NCBI RefSeq assembly: GCF_904426505.1
Contig: NZ_CAJGBN010000001.1
Span: 1 to 64,000, forward strand
Length of the DNA stretch: 64,000 nucleotides
Direction of reading: 5' to 3'
DNA from: Rubrivivax sp. A210
Lineage (GTDB): Bacteria > Pseudomonadota > Gammaproteobacteria > Burkholderiales > Burkholderiaceae_C
Under the pieces are notes generated by a model. That model had not been told where the DNA came from, did no database searches, and was given only the letters and a program-made list of their open reading frames with translations. Positions 17,289-27,705 of the stretch are shown here, one piece after another; positions within the stretch are counted from its first letter, which is position 1, and the number at the start of each line of letters is the position of its first letter. A program made the translations under genes and the position numbers.

Positions 17289-19994
17289 ATGTTCAAGAAA
17301 ACCAAGGTTTGCACCGGCGTGCTGATGGCGCTGGGCAGCATGGCGGCGATGGTCTCGATGCCGGCTGCGGCACAGGCCGTCGACCGCGTCGAGATCACCG
17401 GCTCGGCCATCAAGCGCATCGATGCCGAGAGCGCCGTGCCGGTCACGATCATCAAGATGCAAGAGCTGAAGTCGCAGGGCGTGACCAGCGTCGAGCAGAT
17501 CATGAACTCGCTCAGCGCGGTGCAACTGACCCAGGGCTCCAGCCAGCAGGTGGGTGCGGGCACCGGCGGCGCGGCGTTTGCCGACCTGCGCGGCATCGGC
17601 GCCAGCAAGACGCTGGTGCTGCTCAATGGCCGCCGCATCGCAAACAACGCCATCGATGGCTCCGCGGTCGACCTGAACATGATCCCGTTCGCCTCGCTTG
17701 ATCGCGTGGAAGTGCTGCGTGACGGCGCCTCGTCGCTGTACGGTACCGACGCCATCGGCGGCGTGATCAACTTCATCACCCGCAACAACTACCAGGGCGG
17801 CAGCATCACGCTGGGCGCCGACGCGCCTTCGGGCAAGGGCGGCAAGTCCGAGTCTGCGAACGTCGGCTTCGGCTTCGGCGATCTGGACAAGCAGGGCTTC
17901 AACATATTCGGCTTCCTGGACCTCAACCGCCAGCACCGCATCGACGGCCTGCAGCGCCCGTTCAACGCCCGCTTCCCCGGCGGCCTGTCGCCCACGCCTT
18001 TCCCGGCCAATTATTTGCAGGACGGCGCAGTCACTGCCAACCCGTCGGCTCCCGATTGCACCTCCCCATCATTTCTGACGCCGGATGATGATGCCCTCAC
18101 TTCCTGCCTCATCAAGACAGCGAGCTTCGTCGACTACACGCCCGAATCCGAGCGCACCTCGGCCATGCTGCGCGGCGCGCTGCGCCTGGGCGATCACACC
18201 CTGGCCCTCGAATACTTCAAGACCCGCAACGAGTCCACCACCGAGATCGCGCCCGTTCCCTACGGCACGCTGTGGATGAACAAGAACCGCCCTGACGGCT
18301 CGCTCAATCCCTACTTCCCCGGCAACCCGGGCGCCATCACCCCGGGCTTCGTGATCAACCCCGCCTTCACGCAGACCAACATGAGCCCGCGGCCCGGCGT
18401 CACGCTGCAGCCCGGCTTCATCATCGTGAAGTGGCGCGCCATGGACGGCGGCTCGCGCAGCAACACCTCCATCAATGACCAGCAGCGACTGCTGGCCAGC
18501 GCGGACGGCGTGCTGGCGGGCTGGGATTACCAGCTCGGCGTCAGCTACAACGAGAACAAGATCAAGGAAATTGTTGCCGGCTATTCCGACGGCAACAAGA
18601 TCGCGGTGGCCATGGCCAACGGCCTGATCAATCCGTTCAGCCGCGCTCAGGACGCCGCCGGTGCCGCCGCCATTCAGGATGCGCTGCTGGGTGGCAACCT
18701 GCAGAACCACCGTGGCAAGGTCACCGCGGTCGACGGCAAGGTCAGCCGCGAGCTGGGTGACTGGTTCGGCAGCGGCCGCGCCGCCGCCCTGGCCGTCGGC
18801 GCCGAGTTGCGCAAGGAAGACTTCATCTCCCAGGCCAACAAGCCGGTGGCCGAACTGCTGGTGGCCAGCACCGGTGTCGACCCCGATTCCCTGTCCAAGG
18901 GCAATCGCAAGGTCTCGGCGCTCTACACCGAGCTGAGTGTGCCCATCACCAAGCAGTTCGAAGCCACGGCCGCGGTGCGCTACGACAAGTACAGCGACTT
19001 CGGCGACACCATCAACCCGAAGTTCACGCTGCGCTACCAGCCGTCCAAGGCAGTGCTGCTGCGCGGCAGCTACTCCACCGGCTTCCGTGCGCCGTCGCTG
19101 TATGAGCTGAACGCTGCGCCGGCCTTCACCAACACCGGCACGGTGAATGATCCGGTCAACTGCCCCGGCGACCCTGGTGCGCCGATTGCCGGCAAGTCCA
19201 AGGCCCTGGTCTGCAGCGTGCAGTTCCAGCGCCTGACCGGTGGCAACACCGACCTGCAGCCCGAGAAGGCCAAGAACCTGACCTTCGGCCTGGTGCTCGA
19301 GCCGACTGCCAACGTGTCGCTGGGGCTGGATTTCTGGTGGGTGCGGGTGAAGGGTTCCATCGCCGCGCTGTCCGAGAACACCGTGCTGGGTGATGCCGTC
19401 ACCTTCGGCCGCTACATCAAGCGCAATGCCAGCGGCGACCTGTCCATCGACGGCTTCTCCTGCCCGGGCTCGGATTGCGGCTACCTCGATCTGCGCCAGC
19501 AAAACCTGGGCAACACCAACACCCACGGCATCGACCTCTCGGCCACCTTCCGCCAGAGCCTGGGCGACATGGGCCGCCTGACGCTGGGCCTGAACGGCAC
19601 CTACGTCAGCAAGTACGAGTACCAGGACTTCATTGGCGGCCCTTACAACCAGAACGTCAGCGTCTACGTCGGCGCGGGCCCGATCTTCCGCTGGCAGCAC
19701 GCCGCCACGGCGCAGTGGAACGTCGGCTCCTGGACCCTGGGTGGCGTCGGCCACTTCAAGAGCGCCTACCTCGACCAGGATCCGAGCAACACGGTCGGCG
19801 CCTACGAGACCTACGATGCCTACGTCACCTGGGCCGGCATCAAGAACCTCAGCCTGACGCTGGGCATCAACAACCTGACCGACCGCGATCCGCCTTATTC
19901 CAACCAGGGCGAGGTGTTCCAGGCCAACTACGATCCGCGCTTCGCTGATCCGACCGGCCGCAAGTACTACGTGCGCGCCTCCTACCAGTTCTGA
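17289..19994 (+). CDS. TonB-dependent outer-membrane receptor 2
   Basis: A 901-aa paralogue of the preceding receptor. The N-terminus (MFKKTKVCTGVLMALGSMAA) closely resembles that of receptor 1 and is followed by the same VEITGSAIKRI region, a plug with DLRGIGASKTLVLLNGRRI and VEVLRDGASSLYGTDAIGGVINF, and a barrel ending YQF. The ATG at 17289 follows an ACAGGAGTGAGG ribosome site. The two genes probably arose by duplication and then diverged in the loops. Each has its own leader and terminator, so they can be regulated separately. Confidence 0.92.
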   Translation: MFKKTKVCTGVLMALGSMAAMVSMPAAAQAVDRVEITGSAIKRIDAESAVPVTIIKMQELKSQGVTSVEQIMNSLSAVQLTQGSSQQVGAGTGGAAFADLRGIGASKTLVLLNGRRIANNAIDGSAVDLNMIPFASLDRVEVLRDGASSLYGTDAIGGVINFITRNNYQGGSITLGADAPSGKGGKSESANVGFGFGDLDKQGFNIFGFLDLNRQHRIDGLQRPFNARFPGGLSPTPFPANYLQDGAVTANPSAPDCTSPSFLTPDDDALTSCLIKTASFVDYTPESERTSAMLRGALRLGDHTLALEYFKTRNESTTEIAPVPYGTLWMNKNRPDGSLNPYFPGNPGAITPGFVINPAFTQTNMSPRPGVTLQPGFIIVKWRAMDGGSRSNTSINDQQRLLASADGVLAGWDYQLGVSYNENKIKEIVAGYSDGNKIAVAMANGLINPFSRAQDAAGAAAIQDALLGGNLQNHRGKVTAVDGKVSRELGDWFGSGRAAALAVGAELRKEDFISQANKPVAELLVASTGVDPDSLSKGNRKVSALYTELSVPITKQFEATAAVRYDKYSDFGDTINPKFTLRYQPSKAVLLRGSYSTGFRAPSLYELNAAPAFTNTGTVNDPVNCPGDPGAPIAGKSKALVCSVQFQRLTGGNTDLQPEKAKNLTFGLVLEPTANVSLGLDFWWVRVKGSIAALSENTVLGDAVTFGRYIKRNASGDLSIDGFSCPGSDCGYLDLRQQNLGNTNTHGIDLSATFRQSLGDMGRLTLGLNGTYVSKYEYQDFIGGPYNQNVSVYVGAGPIFRWQHAATAQWNVGSWTLGGVGHFKSAYLDQDPSNTVGAYETYDAYVTWAGIKNLSLTLGINNLTDRDPPYSNQGEVFQANYDPRFADPTGRKYYVRASYQF

Positions 19995-20056
19995 CCATCG
20001 GCCCCGGCTGCCGGCGCCCGCAAGGTGCGCCGGCAGATCAGGCAGGTTTGAACGTG

Positions 20057-20088
20057 ACGCCCTCGGCTTGCCGAGGGCGTTCTTGCTT
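20057..20088 (+). terminator. Rho-independent terminator of TonB receptor 2
   Basis: The perfect 11-bp inverted repeat ACGCCCTCGGC / GCCGAGGGCGT closes over a tight loop and is followed by TCTTGCTT. It sits 63 bp after the receptor stop. Confidence 0.85.
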
Positions 20089-20243
20089 GAGGGCCACAGG
20101 ATGACGCAACCGCACCACTGCGGCGCGGGCGACTAAGGAGGGTGTTCGGCTAGCGCCCGGTGCGCGCCAGCCAGCAGCCACCCCCCAGCGCCGGGGCCAT
20201 GGCGCCACGCGCCAAGCCGCCGCTCAGGACGGGCGGGCCAGGC

Positions 20244-21002
20244 TCACTTCGGCGCCAGCCGAATCGCGCCGTCGAGGCGGATGACCTCGCCGTTGAGCAT
20301 CTCGTTCTCGAGGATGTGCTTCACCAGCTTGGCGTAGTCCTGGGGCGTGCCCAGGCGGCTGGGAAAGGGCACGCCGGCGGCCAGGGCGTCCTGCACCGCC
20401 TGCGGCATGGTGAACAACATGGGCGTGCCGAAGATGCCCGGCGCGATGGTCATGTTGCGGATGCCGTTGCGCGCCAGATCACGCGCGATGGGCAGGGTCA
20501 TGCCCACCACGCCGCCCTTGCTGGCCGCATAGGCGGCCTGGCCGATCTGGCCATCGTAGGCGGCCACGCTGGCGGTGCTGATCAGCACGCCGCGCTCGCC
20601 GGTGGCCTCGGGCTCGTTCTTGCACATGGCCTCGGCGGCGAGGCGGATCATGTTGAAGCTGCCGACCAGGTTGACCGTGATCACCTTGCCGAAGGCGGCC
20701 AGCGGGTGGGCACCGTCCTTGCCCACGGTCTTGACGGCCGGCGCGATGCCGGCGCAGTTGATCAGGCCCATCAGCTTGCCCAGGCCCGTGGCCGCAGCCA
20801 CCGCGGCCTGGCCGTCGGCCTCCTGGCTGACATCGCACTTGACGAAGACGCCGCCAATCGACGCCGCCACGGCCTGGCCGGCCTCGACCTGCAGATCGGC
20901 GACGACCACCTTGCCGCCAGCCGCGGTCAGCATGCGCGCCGTGCCTTCACCCAGGCCCGAGGCGCCGCCGGTGACGATGAAGACCTTGCCTGCGATGTCC
21001 AT
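20244..21002 (-). CDS. SDR-family NAD(P)-dependent dehydrogenase
   Basis: A classical short-chain dehydrogenase of 252 aa. The cofactor loop TGGASGLG is at about residues 12-19 and an aspartate (VVVADLQ) after beta-2 favours NAD+ over NADP+. The catalytic Ser ([11 protein letters not shown]) is followed by Y-x3-K (YAASK). The sequence resembles the 3-hydroxyacyl-CoA dehydrogenase type 2 (HSD17B10-like) branch, which acts in fatty acid or branched-chain degradation, but the substrate cannot be fixed from sequence. It lies 22 bp after adk on the same strand and may be read through from it. Confidence 0.88.
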   Translation of the reverse strand: MDIAGKVFIVTGGASGLGEGTARMLTAAGGKVVVADLQVEAGQAVAASIGGVFVKCDVSQEADGQAAVAAATGLGKLMGLINCAGIAPAVKTVGKDGAHPLAAFGKVITVNLVGSFNMIRLAAEAMCKNEPEATGERGVLISTASVAAYDGQIGQAAYAASKGGVVGMTLPIARDLARNGIRNMTIAPGIFGTPMLFTMPQAVQDALAAGVPFPSRLGTPQDYAKLVKHILENEMLNGEVIRLDGAIRLAPK

Positions 21003-21024
21003 GCGCGGCGCTCCCGGCCTCGAA

Positions 21025-21771
<747 letters not shown>

Positions 21772-21791
21772 TCAAGCTGACGCGAGGCGCC

Positions 21792-22556
21792 CTAGGCAAA
21801 CAGGGCTCTCACACGCGCCAGATCGGCCGGCGTGTCGACGCCCGGGCCGGGCCCGACGGCGGCCACATGCACCGCGATGCGCTCGCCGTGCCACAGCACG
21901 CGCAGCTGCTCCAGCGCTTCGCAGGCCTCGAGCGGTGCGGCCGGCAGCGCCGGAAAGCGGCGCAGAAAGCCGGCGCGGTAGCCGTAGAGGCCGACGTGGC
22001 GCAGCGGCTGCGGGCTGACGGGAATGGTGGTGACGCCGCCGCCATCGGAGGCTGGGCCGTCGCGCCGCCAGGGGATGGGCGCGCGGCTGAAGTAGAGCGC
22101 GCGGCCGGCGGCGTCGAGCACGACCTTCACGACATTCGGGTTCAGGTATTCGGCGACATCGGCAAGTGCGTGGGCGGCCGTGCTCATCACGCAGTCGGGC
22201 CGCTCCACCAGCAGTTCGGCGCAGCGCCGCACCAGCGCGGGTTCGATCAGGGGTTCGTCGCCCTGCACATTGACGACGATGTCGTCGCCATCCAGTTGCA
22301 GCAGGCCGCAGGCCTCGGCCAGGCGGTCGCTGCCGCTGGCGTGGTCGGCGCGCGTCAGCACGGCCTGTACGCCGTGGGCGGCGCAGGCCGCGGCGATGCG
22401 CTCGTCATCGCAGGCCACGACGACGCGCTCGGCGCCGCTCAGCGCCGCGCGCTCGGCCACGCGCACCACCATGGGCTTGCCGGCGATGTCGGCCAGCGGC
22501 TTGTCGGGCAGGCGCGTCGACGCCAGCCGCGCCGGCACCAGCACGCTGAACTTCAT
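21792..22556 (-). CDS. kdsB: 3-deoxy-manno-octulosonate cytidylyltransferase
   Basis: Activates Kdo to CMP-Kdo for lipopolysaccharide inner-core synthesis. Family marks are the N-terminal [18 protein letters not shown], the metal- and nucleotide-binding region with [10 protein letters not shown], and FSRAPIPW. Start at 22556 gives 254 aa, the usual size. Its ATG overlaps the stop of the Trm112-family gene by one base (TGATG), so expression is coupled to lpxK and Trm112 upstream. Confidence 0.95.
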   Translation of the reverse strand: MKFSVLVPARLASTRLPDKPLADIAGKPMVVRVAERAALSGAERVVVACDDERIAAACAAHGVQAVLTRADHASGSDRLAEACGLLQLDGDDIVVNVQGDEPLIEPALVRRCAELLVERPDCVMSTAAHALADVAEYLNPNVVKVVLDAAGRALYFSRAPIPWRRDGPASDGGGVTTIPVSPQPLRHVGLYGYRAGFLRRFPALPAAPLEACEALEQLRVLWHGERIAVHVAAVGPGPGVDTPADLARVRALFA

Positions 22557-22762
22557 CAAGCGCGGGCGGCCTCGGCCGCGCTGTCGAAGGGCAGGGCCTC
22601 GCTCTCGAGCATCACCGGAATGCCGTCGCGGATGGGGAAGGCCAGGCGGTCGGCGCGGCAGCTCAGGGCCACCGGGCGCTGCTCGGCGTCGCGCTGCATC
22701 TCGAGCGCGCCCTTGCACAGGGGGCATACCAGCAGGTCGATCAGGCGGTGGTCCAGGCTCAT
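22556..22762 (-). CDS. Trm112-family small protein
   Basis: A 68-aa protein of the Trm112/YcaR type with [11 protein letters not shown] near the N-terminus and [11 protein letters not shown] near the C-terminus. Eukaryotic Trm112 activates methyltransferases; the role of the bacterial form is unsettled. Only the first CxxC is present and the second pair of the full zinc-binding form is reduced to one Cys (LSCRADR). It overlaps lpxK by 4 bp and kdsB by 1 bp, a conserved linkage to LPS genes. Confidence 0.9.
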   Translation of the reverse strand: MSLDHRLIDLLVCPLCKGALEMQRDAEQRPVALSCRADRLAFPIRDGIPVMLESEALPFDSAAEAARA

Positions 22763-23784
22763 GATGGGCGGCGTTTCAGCAGGGTCAGCAACTCGGCGAC
22801 AAGCGAGTCGGGCAGGCGCAAGTCTAGCGGCAGCACCCACAGCCGCGTCGTGCCCAGCAGTTCGGGATTGATCTTGACCGCGTCCTTCTCGGTGACGACG
22901 ACCTCGGGGGTGTCGGTGCGCCAGGGCAGGGTGGCGAAGTCGTAGTGGTCGGGCAGGGGCAGGCGGCGTATCAGCAGGCCCACGTCCTCGAGCATGGCGA
23001 AGAACTTCTCCGGCGCCGCCAGCCCTGCCGCGGCGAGCAGGCGGCGGCCGCGCAGTGCGGCCAGCGGCTGGGCCTGGCTGATGTCGCCGGCGCGCCAGGC
23101 ATCCAGCGGCCAGGCGGCGGCGATCTGCCGCGTGGCCAGTGCGCCGGGCAGGGTGGTGCTGGGCCAGCCGCCGGTGTAGAGCACGCGCATGCGCGGTCCC
23201 AGTGCGGTGGGCATGGGCTCGCGCAGCGGGCCCGCGGGCAGCAGCTGGCCATTGCCGATGCCGCGCTGGTCGAACACCAGCAGCTCGGCGTCGCGCGCCA
23301 GCGCGTGGTGCTGCAGGCCGTCGTCAGCGATCAGCACGTCGATCTCGGGATGGCGCGTACACAGAACCAGGGCCGCGAGGTGACGGGCACGGCCCACGCA
23401 GACCGGCACGCCGGTGCGGCGGTGGATGAGCAGGGGCTCGTCGCCGACCTCGCTGGGGGAGCTTTCGCCGCTGACCACCGTGACGGCGCGGCTCTTGCGG
23501 CCGAAGCCGCGCGAGATCACGCCCGGGCGCCGGCCTGCGTCCTGGAAGGCCTTGACCAGGGCGATCACGGCCGGCGTCTTGCCGGCACCGCCGGCCACCA
23601 CATTGCCCACCACCAGCAGCGGCACCGGCGCGCGCTGGGCCACGGTGTGGCGCCGCCGGCTCGCCGCCAGCACGCCGTACAGCCGCGCCAGCGGGCCCAG
23701 CAGCAGGCGCATTGCCGTCGGTTGCGACTGCGACTGCCACCAGTGGCGGGTGAGATGCCTCTCGAAATGTCCCGCCAGGCTCAT
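22759..23784 (-). CDS. lpxK: Tetraacyldisaccharide 4'-kinase
   Basis: Phosphorylates the 4' position of the lipid A precursor at the inner membrane. The P-loop variant [12 protein letters not shown] is at about residues 61-72, [11 protein letters not shown] follows, and the conserved [12 protein letters not shown] contains the catalytic aspartate region. The N-terminal amphipathic segment with HWWQ matches the membrane-associated start of LpxK. Length 341 aa is normal. It overlaps the Trm112 gene start (ATGA) and follows exbD by 19 bp. Confidence 0.95.
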   Translation of the reverse strand: MSLAGHFERHLTRHWWQSQSQPTAMRLLLGPLARLYGVLAASRRRHTVAQRAPVPLLVVGNVVAGGAGKTPAVIALVKAFQDAGRRPGVISRGFGRKSRAVTVVSGESSPSEVGDEPLLIHRRTGVPVCVGRARHLAALVLCTRHPEIDVLIADDGLQHHALARDAELLVFDQRGIGNGQLLPAGPLREPMPTALGPRMRVLYTGGWPSTTLPGALATRQIAAAWPLDAWRAGDISQAQPLAALRGRRLLAAAGLAAPEKFFAMLEDVGLLIRRLPLPDHYDFATLPWRTDTPEVVVTEKDAVKINPELLGTTRLWVLPLDLRLPDSLVAELLTLLKRRPS

Positions 23785-23803
23785 GTGGCGCGGCGAAAAG
23801 GCA

Positions 23804-24223
23804 TCAGCGGCCGTTGCCGCCCTGGGCGGCGAAGGTCAACCGCGACAGGCCGGCCCGGCGCGCCGCGTCGAGCACGTTGATCACCGCCTGATGGGCCGCC
23901 AGCGCGTCGGCGGAGATGATGACCACGGTCTCGGGGCGGCCACCGGCGGCGGCTGAGAGCTCGGCCGTGAGGGCCTCGACGCTGCGGCCGTCGACCGCCT
24001 TGCGGTTGATCGAGTAGCGGCCGTCGCCGGCCACCGCGACGATGACCTCGGAAGGCCGGTCGCGCAGCTTCTCGGCATCGGCCGCCGGCAGGTTGATCTG
24101 CAGCTCGGTGAAGCGCGAATAGGTGGTCGACAGCATCAGGAAGATCAGCACCACCAGCAGCACGTCGATGAAGGGGATCAGGTTGATCTCCGGTTCCTCG
24201 ATGCGGCGGCGGCTGAACTTCAT
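23804..24223 (-). CDS. exbD: Biopolymer transport protein ExbD/TolR
   Basis: A 139-aa protein with a short cytoplasmic N-terminus, one membrane helix carrying the proton-relay aspartate (NLIPFIDVLLVVLIFLML) and a periplasmic domain. With ExbB it forms the proton-driven motor that energises TonB. It starts 2 bp from the exbB stop. No tonB gene is in the window. Two TonB receptors lie a few kb away on the other strand and could use this motor. Confidence 0.92.
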   Translation of the reverse strand: MKFSRRRIEEPEINLIPFIDVLLVVLIFLMLSTTYSRFTELQINLPAADAEKLRDRPSEVIVAVAGDGRYSINRKAVDGRSVEALTAELSAAAGGRPETVVIISADALAAHQAVINVLDAARRAGLSRLTFAAQGGNGR

Positions 24224-24225
24224 CG

Positions 24226-24858
24226 TCAGCCCTTGACCGCGAAGCGCAGCAGATGCGGCACCATGCGCTCTGCAGCCAGTTCCATGGCGAGCTGGAATTC
24301 GTCGACGCAGCCGCGGAAGTAGCGGTAGAACATCAGCGAGGGGATGGCGATCATGAGGCCGAAGGCGGTGTTGTAGAGCGCCACCGAGATGCCGTGGGCC
24401 AGCTGCTGCGGGTTGCTGCCCCCCGCGGCGCCCGGCGCCTGCGAGCCGAAGATCTCGATCATGCCAACCACGGTGCCGAACAGGCCCAGCAGCGGCGCCG
24501 CCGCGGCGATGGTGCCCAGGGTGTTGAGGTAGCGCTCCAGGCCGTGTACGGCGCTGCGGCCGGCGTTCTCGAAGGCCTGGCGCAGCGCGGGCTCCTGGAT
24601 GCGGGGCTCGGCGATGATGGCGCGCAGGCCGGAGGCGAGCACGCCGCCGAGCACCGAGTTGTCGTTGAGCTTGTTCACCACGTCGGCGGTGGGCAGGCTG
24701 GAGCGCGTGACACCTATGACCTCATCGACCAGCTTGAGCGGCGCCACCACGGTGCGGCGCAGGTGGTAGAGGCGCTCGATGACCAGGGCCATGGCGACCA
24801 CCGAGCACAGCATCAGGGGCCAGATCGGCCAACCGGCCGCTTGTATGATCGAAAGCAA
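24226..24858 (-). CDS. exbB: MotA/TolQ/ExbB proton channel protein
   Basis: Three-helix inner-membrane channel subunit. The first helix is AGWPIWPLMLCSVVAMALVIE; the last part has the conserved LLGLFGTVVGMIEIF and the Thr/Gly-rich helix GISVALYNTAFGLMIAIPSLMFY. I chose the TTG at 24858 (MLSIIQAAGWP by homology of N-termini), which gives 210 aa. A TTG at 24915 with a GAAGG upstream is the alternative and adds 19 residues. First gene of the exbB-exbD-lpxK-Trm112-kdsB run. Confidence 0.88.
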   Translation of the reverse strand: MLSIIQAAGWPIWPLMLCSVVAMALVIERLYHLRRTVVAPLKLVDEVIGVTRSSLPTADVVNKLNDNSVLGGVLASGLRAIIAEPRIQEPALRQAFENAGRSAVHGLERYLNTLGTIAAAAPLLGLFGTVVGMIEIFGSQAPGAAGGSNPQQLAHGISVALYNTAFGLMIAIPSLMFYRYFRGCVDEFQLAMELAAERMVPHLLRFAVKG

Positions 24859-25061
24859 GGCTTGTCTCGTGCTGCTCGTAAGTGGCGGTGCGCGTGGCGC
24901 CGGATTATGGGGCAAGCCCGGCCGCCTTCAGCCCTCGCAAAGGCAACGTCTGGTGTAGCCGCTTTCGCGCCTGCTGCCGCAAGCCTCAATCTGTGGATAA
25001 CGTTGTGGGCAAACGCGCGGCTTTTGCGCTTGTGCCGTCACTTTGGCAGGTCGCCGACGTG

Positions 25062-25112
25062 ATGCACAGTCACAGTGCATTCATTTTTTTCATGCAAATC
25101 AATTACTTGCAT
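25062..25112. promoter_or_regulatory. AT-rich ATGCA/TGCAT inverted repeats between exbB and xseA
   Basis: Four ATGCA or TGCAT elements begin at 25062, 25076, 25092 and 25108. They form two inverted repeats (ATGCAC...GTGCAT and ATGCAA...TTGCAT) separated by a run of seven T. This is the most AT-rich stretch of the 300-bp divergent gap and probably a control site for exbB, xseA or both. The binding protein is unknown. Confidence 0.45.
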
Positions 25113-25158
25113 CATCGTGTCGGGGCTGTGACCGCAAGCATGCGCGGGCGAGGACCTG

Positions 25159-26511
25159 ATGGTGCGGCTGTGGAGTTCCAATGCCGCGCCAACCGGGGCT
25201 TATCGCGTGACTGAGCCCGCAATGCCTTTGGCGGCGCGCGTGCCCTGGGGTGTGGCCGCGCTGTTGCTGGCCACGGGCGATGCACTTGCTGCGCGCTTTG
25301 GCTCTGTGGCCGTGCGCGGCGAGATCTCAGGCTGGACGCGCGCTTCCAGCGGCCACTGCTACTTTTCGCTCAAGGATGCCGACGGCGCCCAGGCCCTCCT
25401 GCGCTGCGCGATGTTCCGCCGCGCCGCGGCCCTGCTCGACTTCGCGCCCGCCGATGGCCAGCAGGTCGAGCTGCGCGGGCGGCTGGGTGTCTATGAATCG
25501 CGCGGCGAACTGCAGCTCATCGTCGAGGCGCTGCAGCGCGTGGGCGTGGGCTCGCTCTACGAGGAGTTCCTGCGCCGGCGCAACCGCCTCGCCGCCGAGG
25601 GCCTGTTCGATGCCGCGCGCAAGCGGCCACTGCCGGCTTTTCCGCGTCTGCTGGGCGTGGTGACCTCGCCCGGCGCAGCGGCGCTGCGCGATGTGCTGAC
25701 GGCGTTGCAAAGGCGGGCGCCCCAGGTGGGCGTGGTGATCTATCCGACCCTGGTGCAGGGTGCCGAGGCGCCAGCGCAGATCGAGGCCGCGCTGCGCCTG
25801 GCCGGCCAGCGGGGCGAGGTCGACGCGCTGCTGCTGGTGCGCGGCGGCGGCTCGCTCGAAGACCTGTGGTCCTTCAACGATGAGCGCGTCGTGCGCGCCA
25901 TCGCCGCCTGCCCGCTGCCGGTGGTCTGCGGGGTGGGCCATGAGACCGACTTGACGCTGGCCGACCTGGCGGCCGATCTGCGAGCCGCCACGCCCACCGC
26001 GGCGGCCGAGCTGGCGGCGCCGGCCCTGGCCGAGCTGCTGGCCCAGCTGCAGGCGCGCCAGGCCGCGCTGCAGGTGGCGGCCGAACGCATGCTTCAAGCG
26101 CGCGCCCAGCGCCTGGACACGCTGGCGCTGCGCCTGGGCCAGCCGGCGCGGTCGCTGGCCGGCCAGGGCCAGCGCCTGATTGACACCGCGGCGCGGCTGT
26201 CGCGGGCGCTGCGCCAGCAGCAGCAGGCCGAGCTGGAGGCCTGCCGGGCTCTCGCCCAGCGTCTGGGGCGCGGCGCGGCGCGCCAGCTGGAAAGTCAGGC
26301 GCACGGTCTGGAAGCGGCGGCGCTGCGCCTGCAGGCCCACGATCCGCACCGCGTGCTGCAGCGCGGCTATGCCTGGATCGAGGCGGCCGACGGCCGGCCG
26401 GTGGTCTCGGCTCTAGCGCTGCGGCCGGGCCAGGCGGTGCGCGCGGTGTGGGCCGACGGCCATGCCCAGGCCCAGGTGCTGAGCGTCCAAGCCCTCACGC
26501 CCTCGCTCTGA
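25159..26511 (+). CDS. xseA: Exodeoxyribonuclease VII large subunit
   Basis: Catalytic subunit of ExoVII, which degrades single-stranded DNA to short oligonucleotides. The N-terminal OB fold ([22 protein letters not shown]) is followed by the catalytic core with [30 protein letters not shown] and [15 protein letters not shown], then a long Gln/Arg-rich coiled coil and the C-terminal segment [10 protein letters not shown]. Length 450 aa matches the family. The ATG at 25159 has a GAGGA site; an ATG at 25222 is a possible later start. The small subunit xseB is not in the window. Confidence 0.95.
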   Translation: MVRLWSSNAAPTGAYRVTEPAMPLAARVPWGVAALLLATGDALAARFGSVAVRGEISGWTRASSGHCYFSLKDADGAQALLRCAMFRRAAALLDFAPADGQQVELRGRLGVYESRGELQLIVEALQRVGVGSLYEEFLRRRNRLAAEGLFDAARKRPLPAFPRLLGVVTSPGAAALRDVLTALQRRAPQVGVVIYPTLVQGAEAPAQIEAALRLAGQRGEVDALLLVRGGGSLEDLWSFNDERVVRAIAACPLPVVCGVGHETDLTLADLAADLRAATPTAAAELAAPALAELLAQLQARQAALQVAAERMLQARAQRLDTLALRLGQPARSLAGQGQRLIDTAARLSRALRQQQQAELEACRALAQRLGRGAARQLESQAHGLEAAALRLQAHDPHRVLQRGYAWIEAADGRPVVSALALRPGQAVRAVWADGHAQAQVLSVQALTPSL

Positions 26512-26523
26512 GGCCTGCCTGCC

Positions 26524-26529
26524 TACAAT
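26524..26529 (+). promoter_or_regulatory. Candidate -10 of sodB
   Basis: TACAAT lies 34 bp before the sodB ATG, in the short gap after xseA. No strong -35 is visible at 17 bp, so support is moderate. Confidence 0.35.
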
Positions 26530-26563
26530 GCCTGCCAGCCATTCCAACAGGAGGATCTGGACC

Positions 26564-27145
26564 ATGGAACACACCCTGCCCGCACTGCCCTTTGCCATCG
26601 ACGCCCTGGCGCCGCACTACAGCAAGGAGACGCTCGAGTTTCACCACGGCAAGCACCACAACGCCTATGTCGTGAACCTCAACAACCTGCAGAAGGGCAC
26701 CGAGTTCGAAGCCCTGACGCTGGAAGAAATCATCAAGAAGGCCAGCGGCGGCATCTACAACAACGCCGCCCAGATCTGGAACCACAGCTTCTTCTGGAAC
26801 TGCATGAAGCCGGCCGGCGGTGGCGAGCCCACCGGCGCGCTGGCGGCGGCCATCACGGCCAAGTGGGGCAGCTACGCAGCCTTCAAGGAAGCCTTCGTGA
26901 AGTCGGCCGTGGGCAATTTCGGCTCGGGCTGGACCTGGCTGGTGAAGAAGGCCGACGGCAGCGTCGACATCGTCAACACCGGCGCCGCCGGCACGCCCCT
27001 GACCACTGCCGACAAGGCGCTGCTCACCGTGGACGTGTGGGAACACGCCTACTACATCGACTACCGCAACCTGCGCCAGAAGTTCGTCGAGACCTTCCTC
27101 GACAAGCTGGTGAACTGGGGCTTCGCCGAGAGCAATTACGCCTGA
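26564..27145 (+). CDS. sodB: Superoxide dismutase [Fe]
   Basis: Dismutates superoxide in the cytoplasm. Metal ligands are all visible: His in [11 protein letters not shown], His in WNHSFFW, and Asp and His in DVWEHAYY. The [14 protein letters not shown] context, with Gln in the N-terminal half, and the FGSGW segment match the iron rather than manganese type. Length 193 aa is typical. The ATG at 26564 follows a strong CAGGAGG site, so an upstream in-frame ATG at 26528 is rejected. Confidence 0.96.
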   Translation: MEHTLPALPFAIDALAPHYSKETLEFHHGKHHNAYVVNLNNLQKGTEFEALTLEEIIKKASGGIYNNAAQIWNHSFFWNCMKPAGGGEPTGALAAAITAKWGSYAAFKEAFVKSAVGNFGSGWTWLVKKADGSVDIVNTGAAGTPLTTADKALLTVDVWEHAYYIDYRNLRQKFVETFLDKLVNWGFAESNYA

Positions 27146-27167
27146 TGCGAGGCCGGCGCGGCCGCCT

Positions 27168-27653
27168 TCAGCCCTTGAAGGGCCGGCCGCGCAGCCTGAA
27201 GCCGGCTTTCAGCCCGCGCTTGGCAAACCAGCCCTGATGCATCTCGAGCGCGTAGCGCACGGGCTTGGCCGAACAGTGCGACTGCTCAGATTGCGGCTGC
27301 ATGTCGGCCAGGTTGACGATGCTGCCGTCGTCGTCGATGAAGGCGATGGTGATGGGGACCAGCGTGTTCTTCATCCAGAAGCAACGCATGCCCGCCTCGT
27401 CGTTGACGAAGAGCATGCCCTCGTTGCCGGGCATCGCGCGCCGGAACATCATGCCCGTGGCCTGCTCCTGTGACGAGATCGCGAGCTCGGCCTGGATCAC
27501 ATGCATGCCGGCGGTGATGGCAATGGTCTGCAGCTTGGGTTGCGGCGCCGTTTGCGCCCGGGCCTGCGGTGGCATCAGGGCCAGCGCGGCCAGCATGCCG
27601 AGAAGCAGTGGCCCGAGGCGGGTGAGGGCAGGGCTTGCGTTGACGGTGGTCAT
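27168..27653 (-). CDS. DUF192 secreted protein
   Basis: A 161-aa protein with a signal peptide (LLLGMLAALALMPPQARA) followed by the DUF192 domain: GMMFRRAMPGNEGMLF, FWMKNTLVPITIAFID and the Met/Pro-rich turn. The family's function is unknown; archaeal members bind metal-like ligands in crystal structures, as I recall. It is divergent from the copper ATPase gene ccoI with 52 bp between starts, so they may share a control region. Confidence 0.88.
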   Translation of the reverse strand: MTTVNASPALTRLGPLLLGMLAALALMPPQARAQTAPQPKLQTIAITAGMHVIQAELAISSQEQATGMMFRRAMPGNEGMLFVNDEAGMRCFWMKNTLVPITIAFIDDDGSIVNLADMQPQSEQSHCSAKPVRYALEMHQGWFAKRGLKAGFRLRGRPFKG

Positions 27654-27705
27654 GGGTCTCTTGCAGGGTCGGTCCTAGATTATCTCTTTCACTGAATCCG
27701 TCCCG

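Noticed and set aside
25092..25112. Fur box before exbB
   Set aside because: The inverted repeat around ATGCAA is suggestive, but it matches the classical 19-bp Fur consensus at only a few positions.
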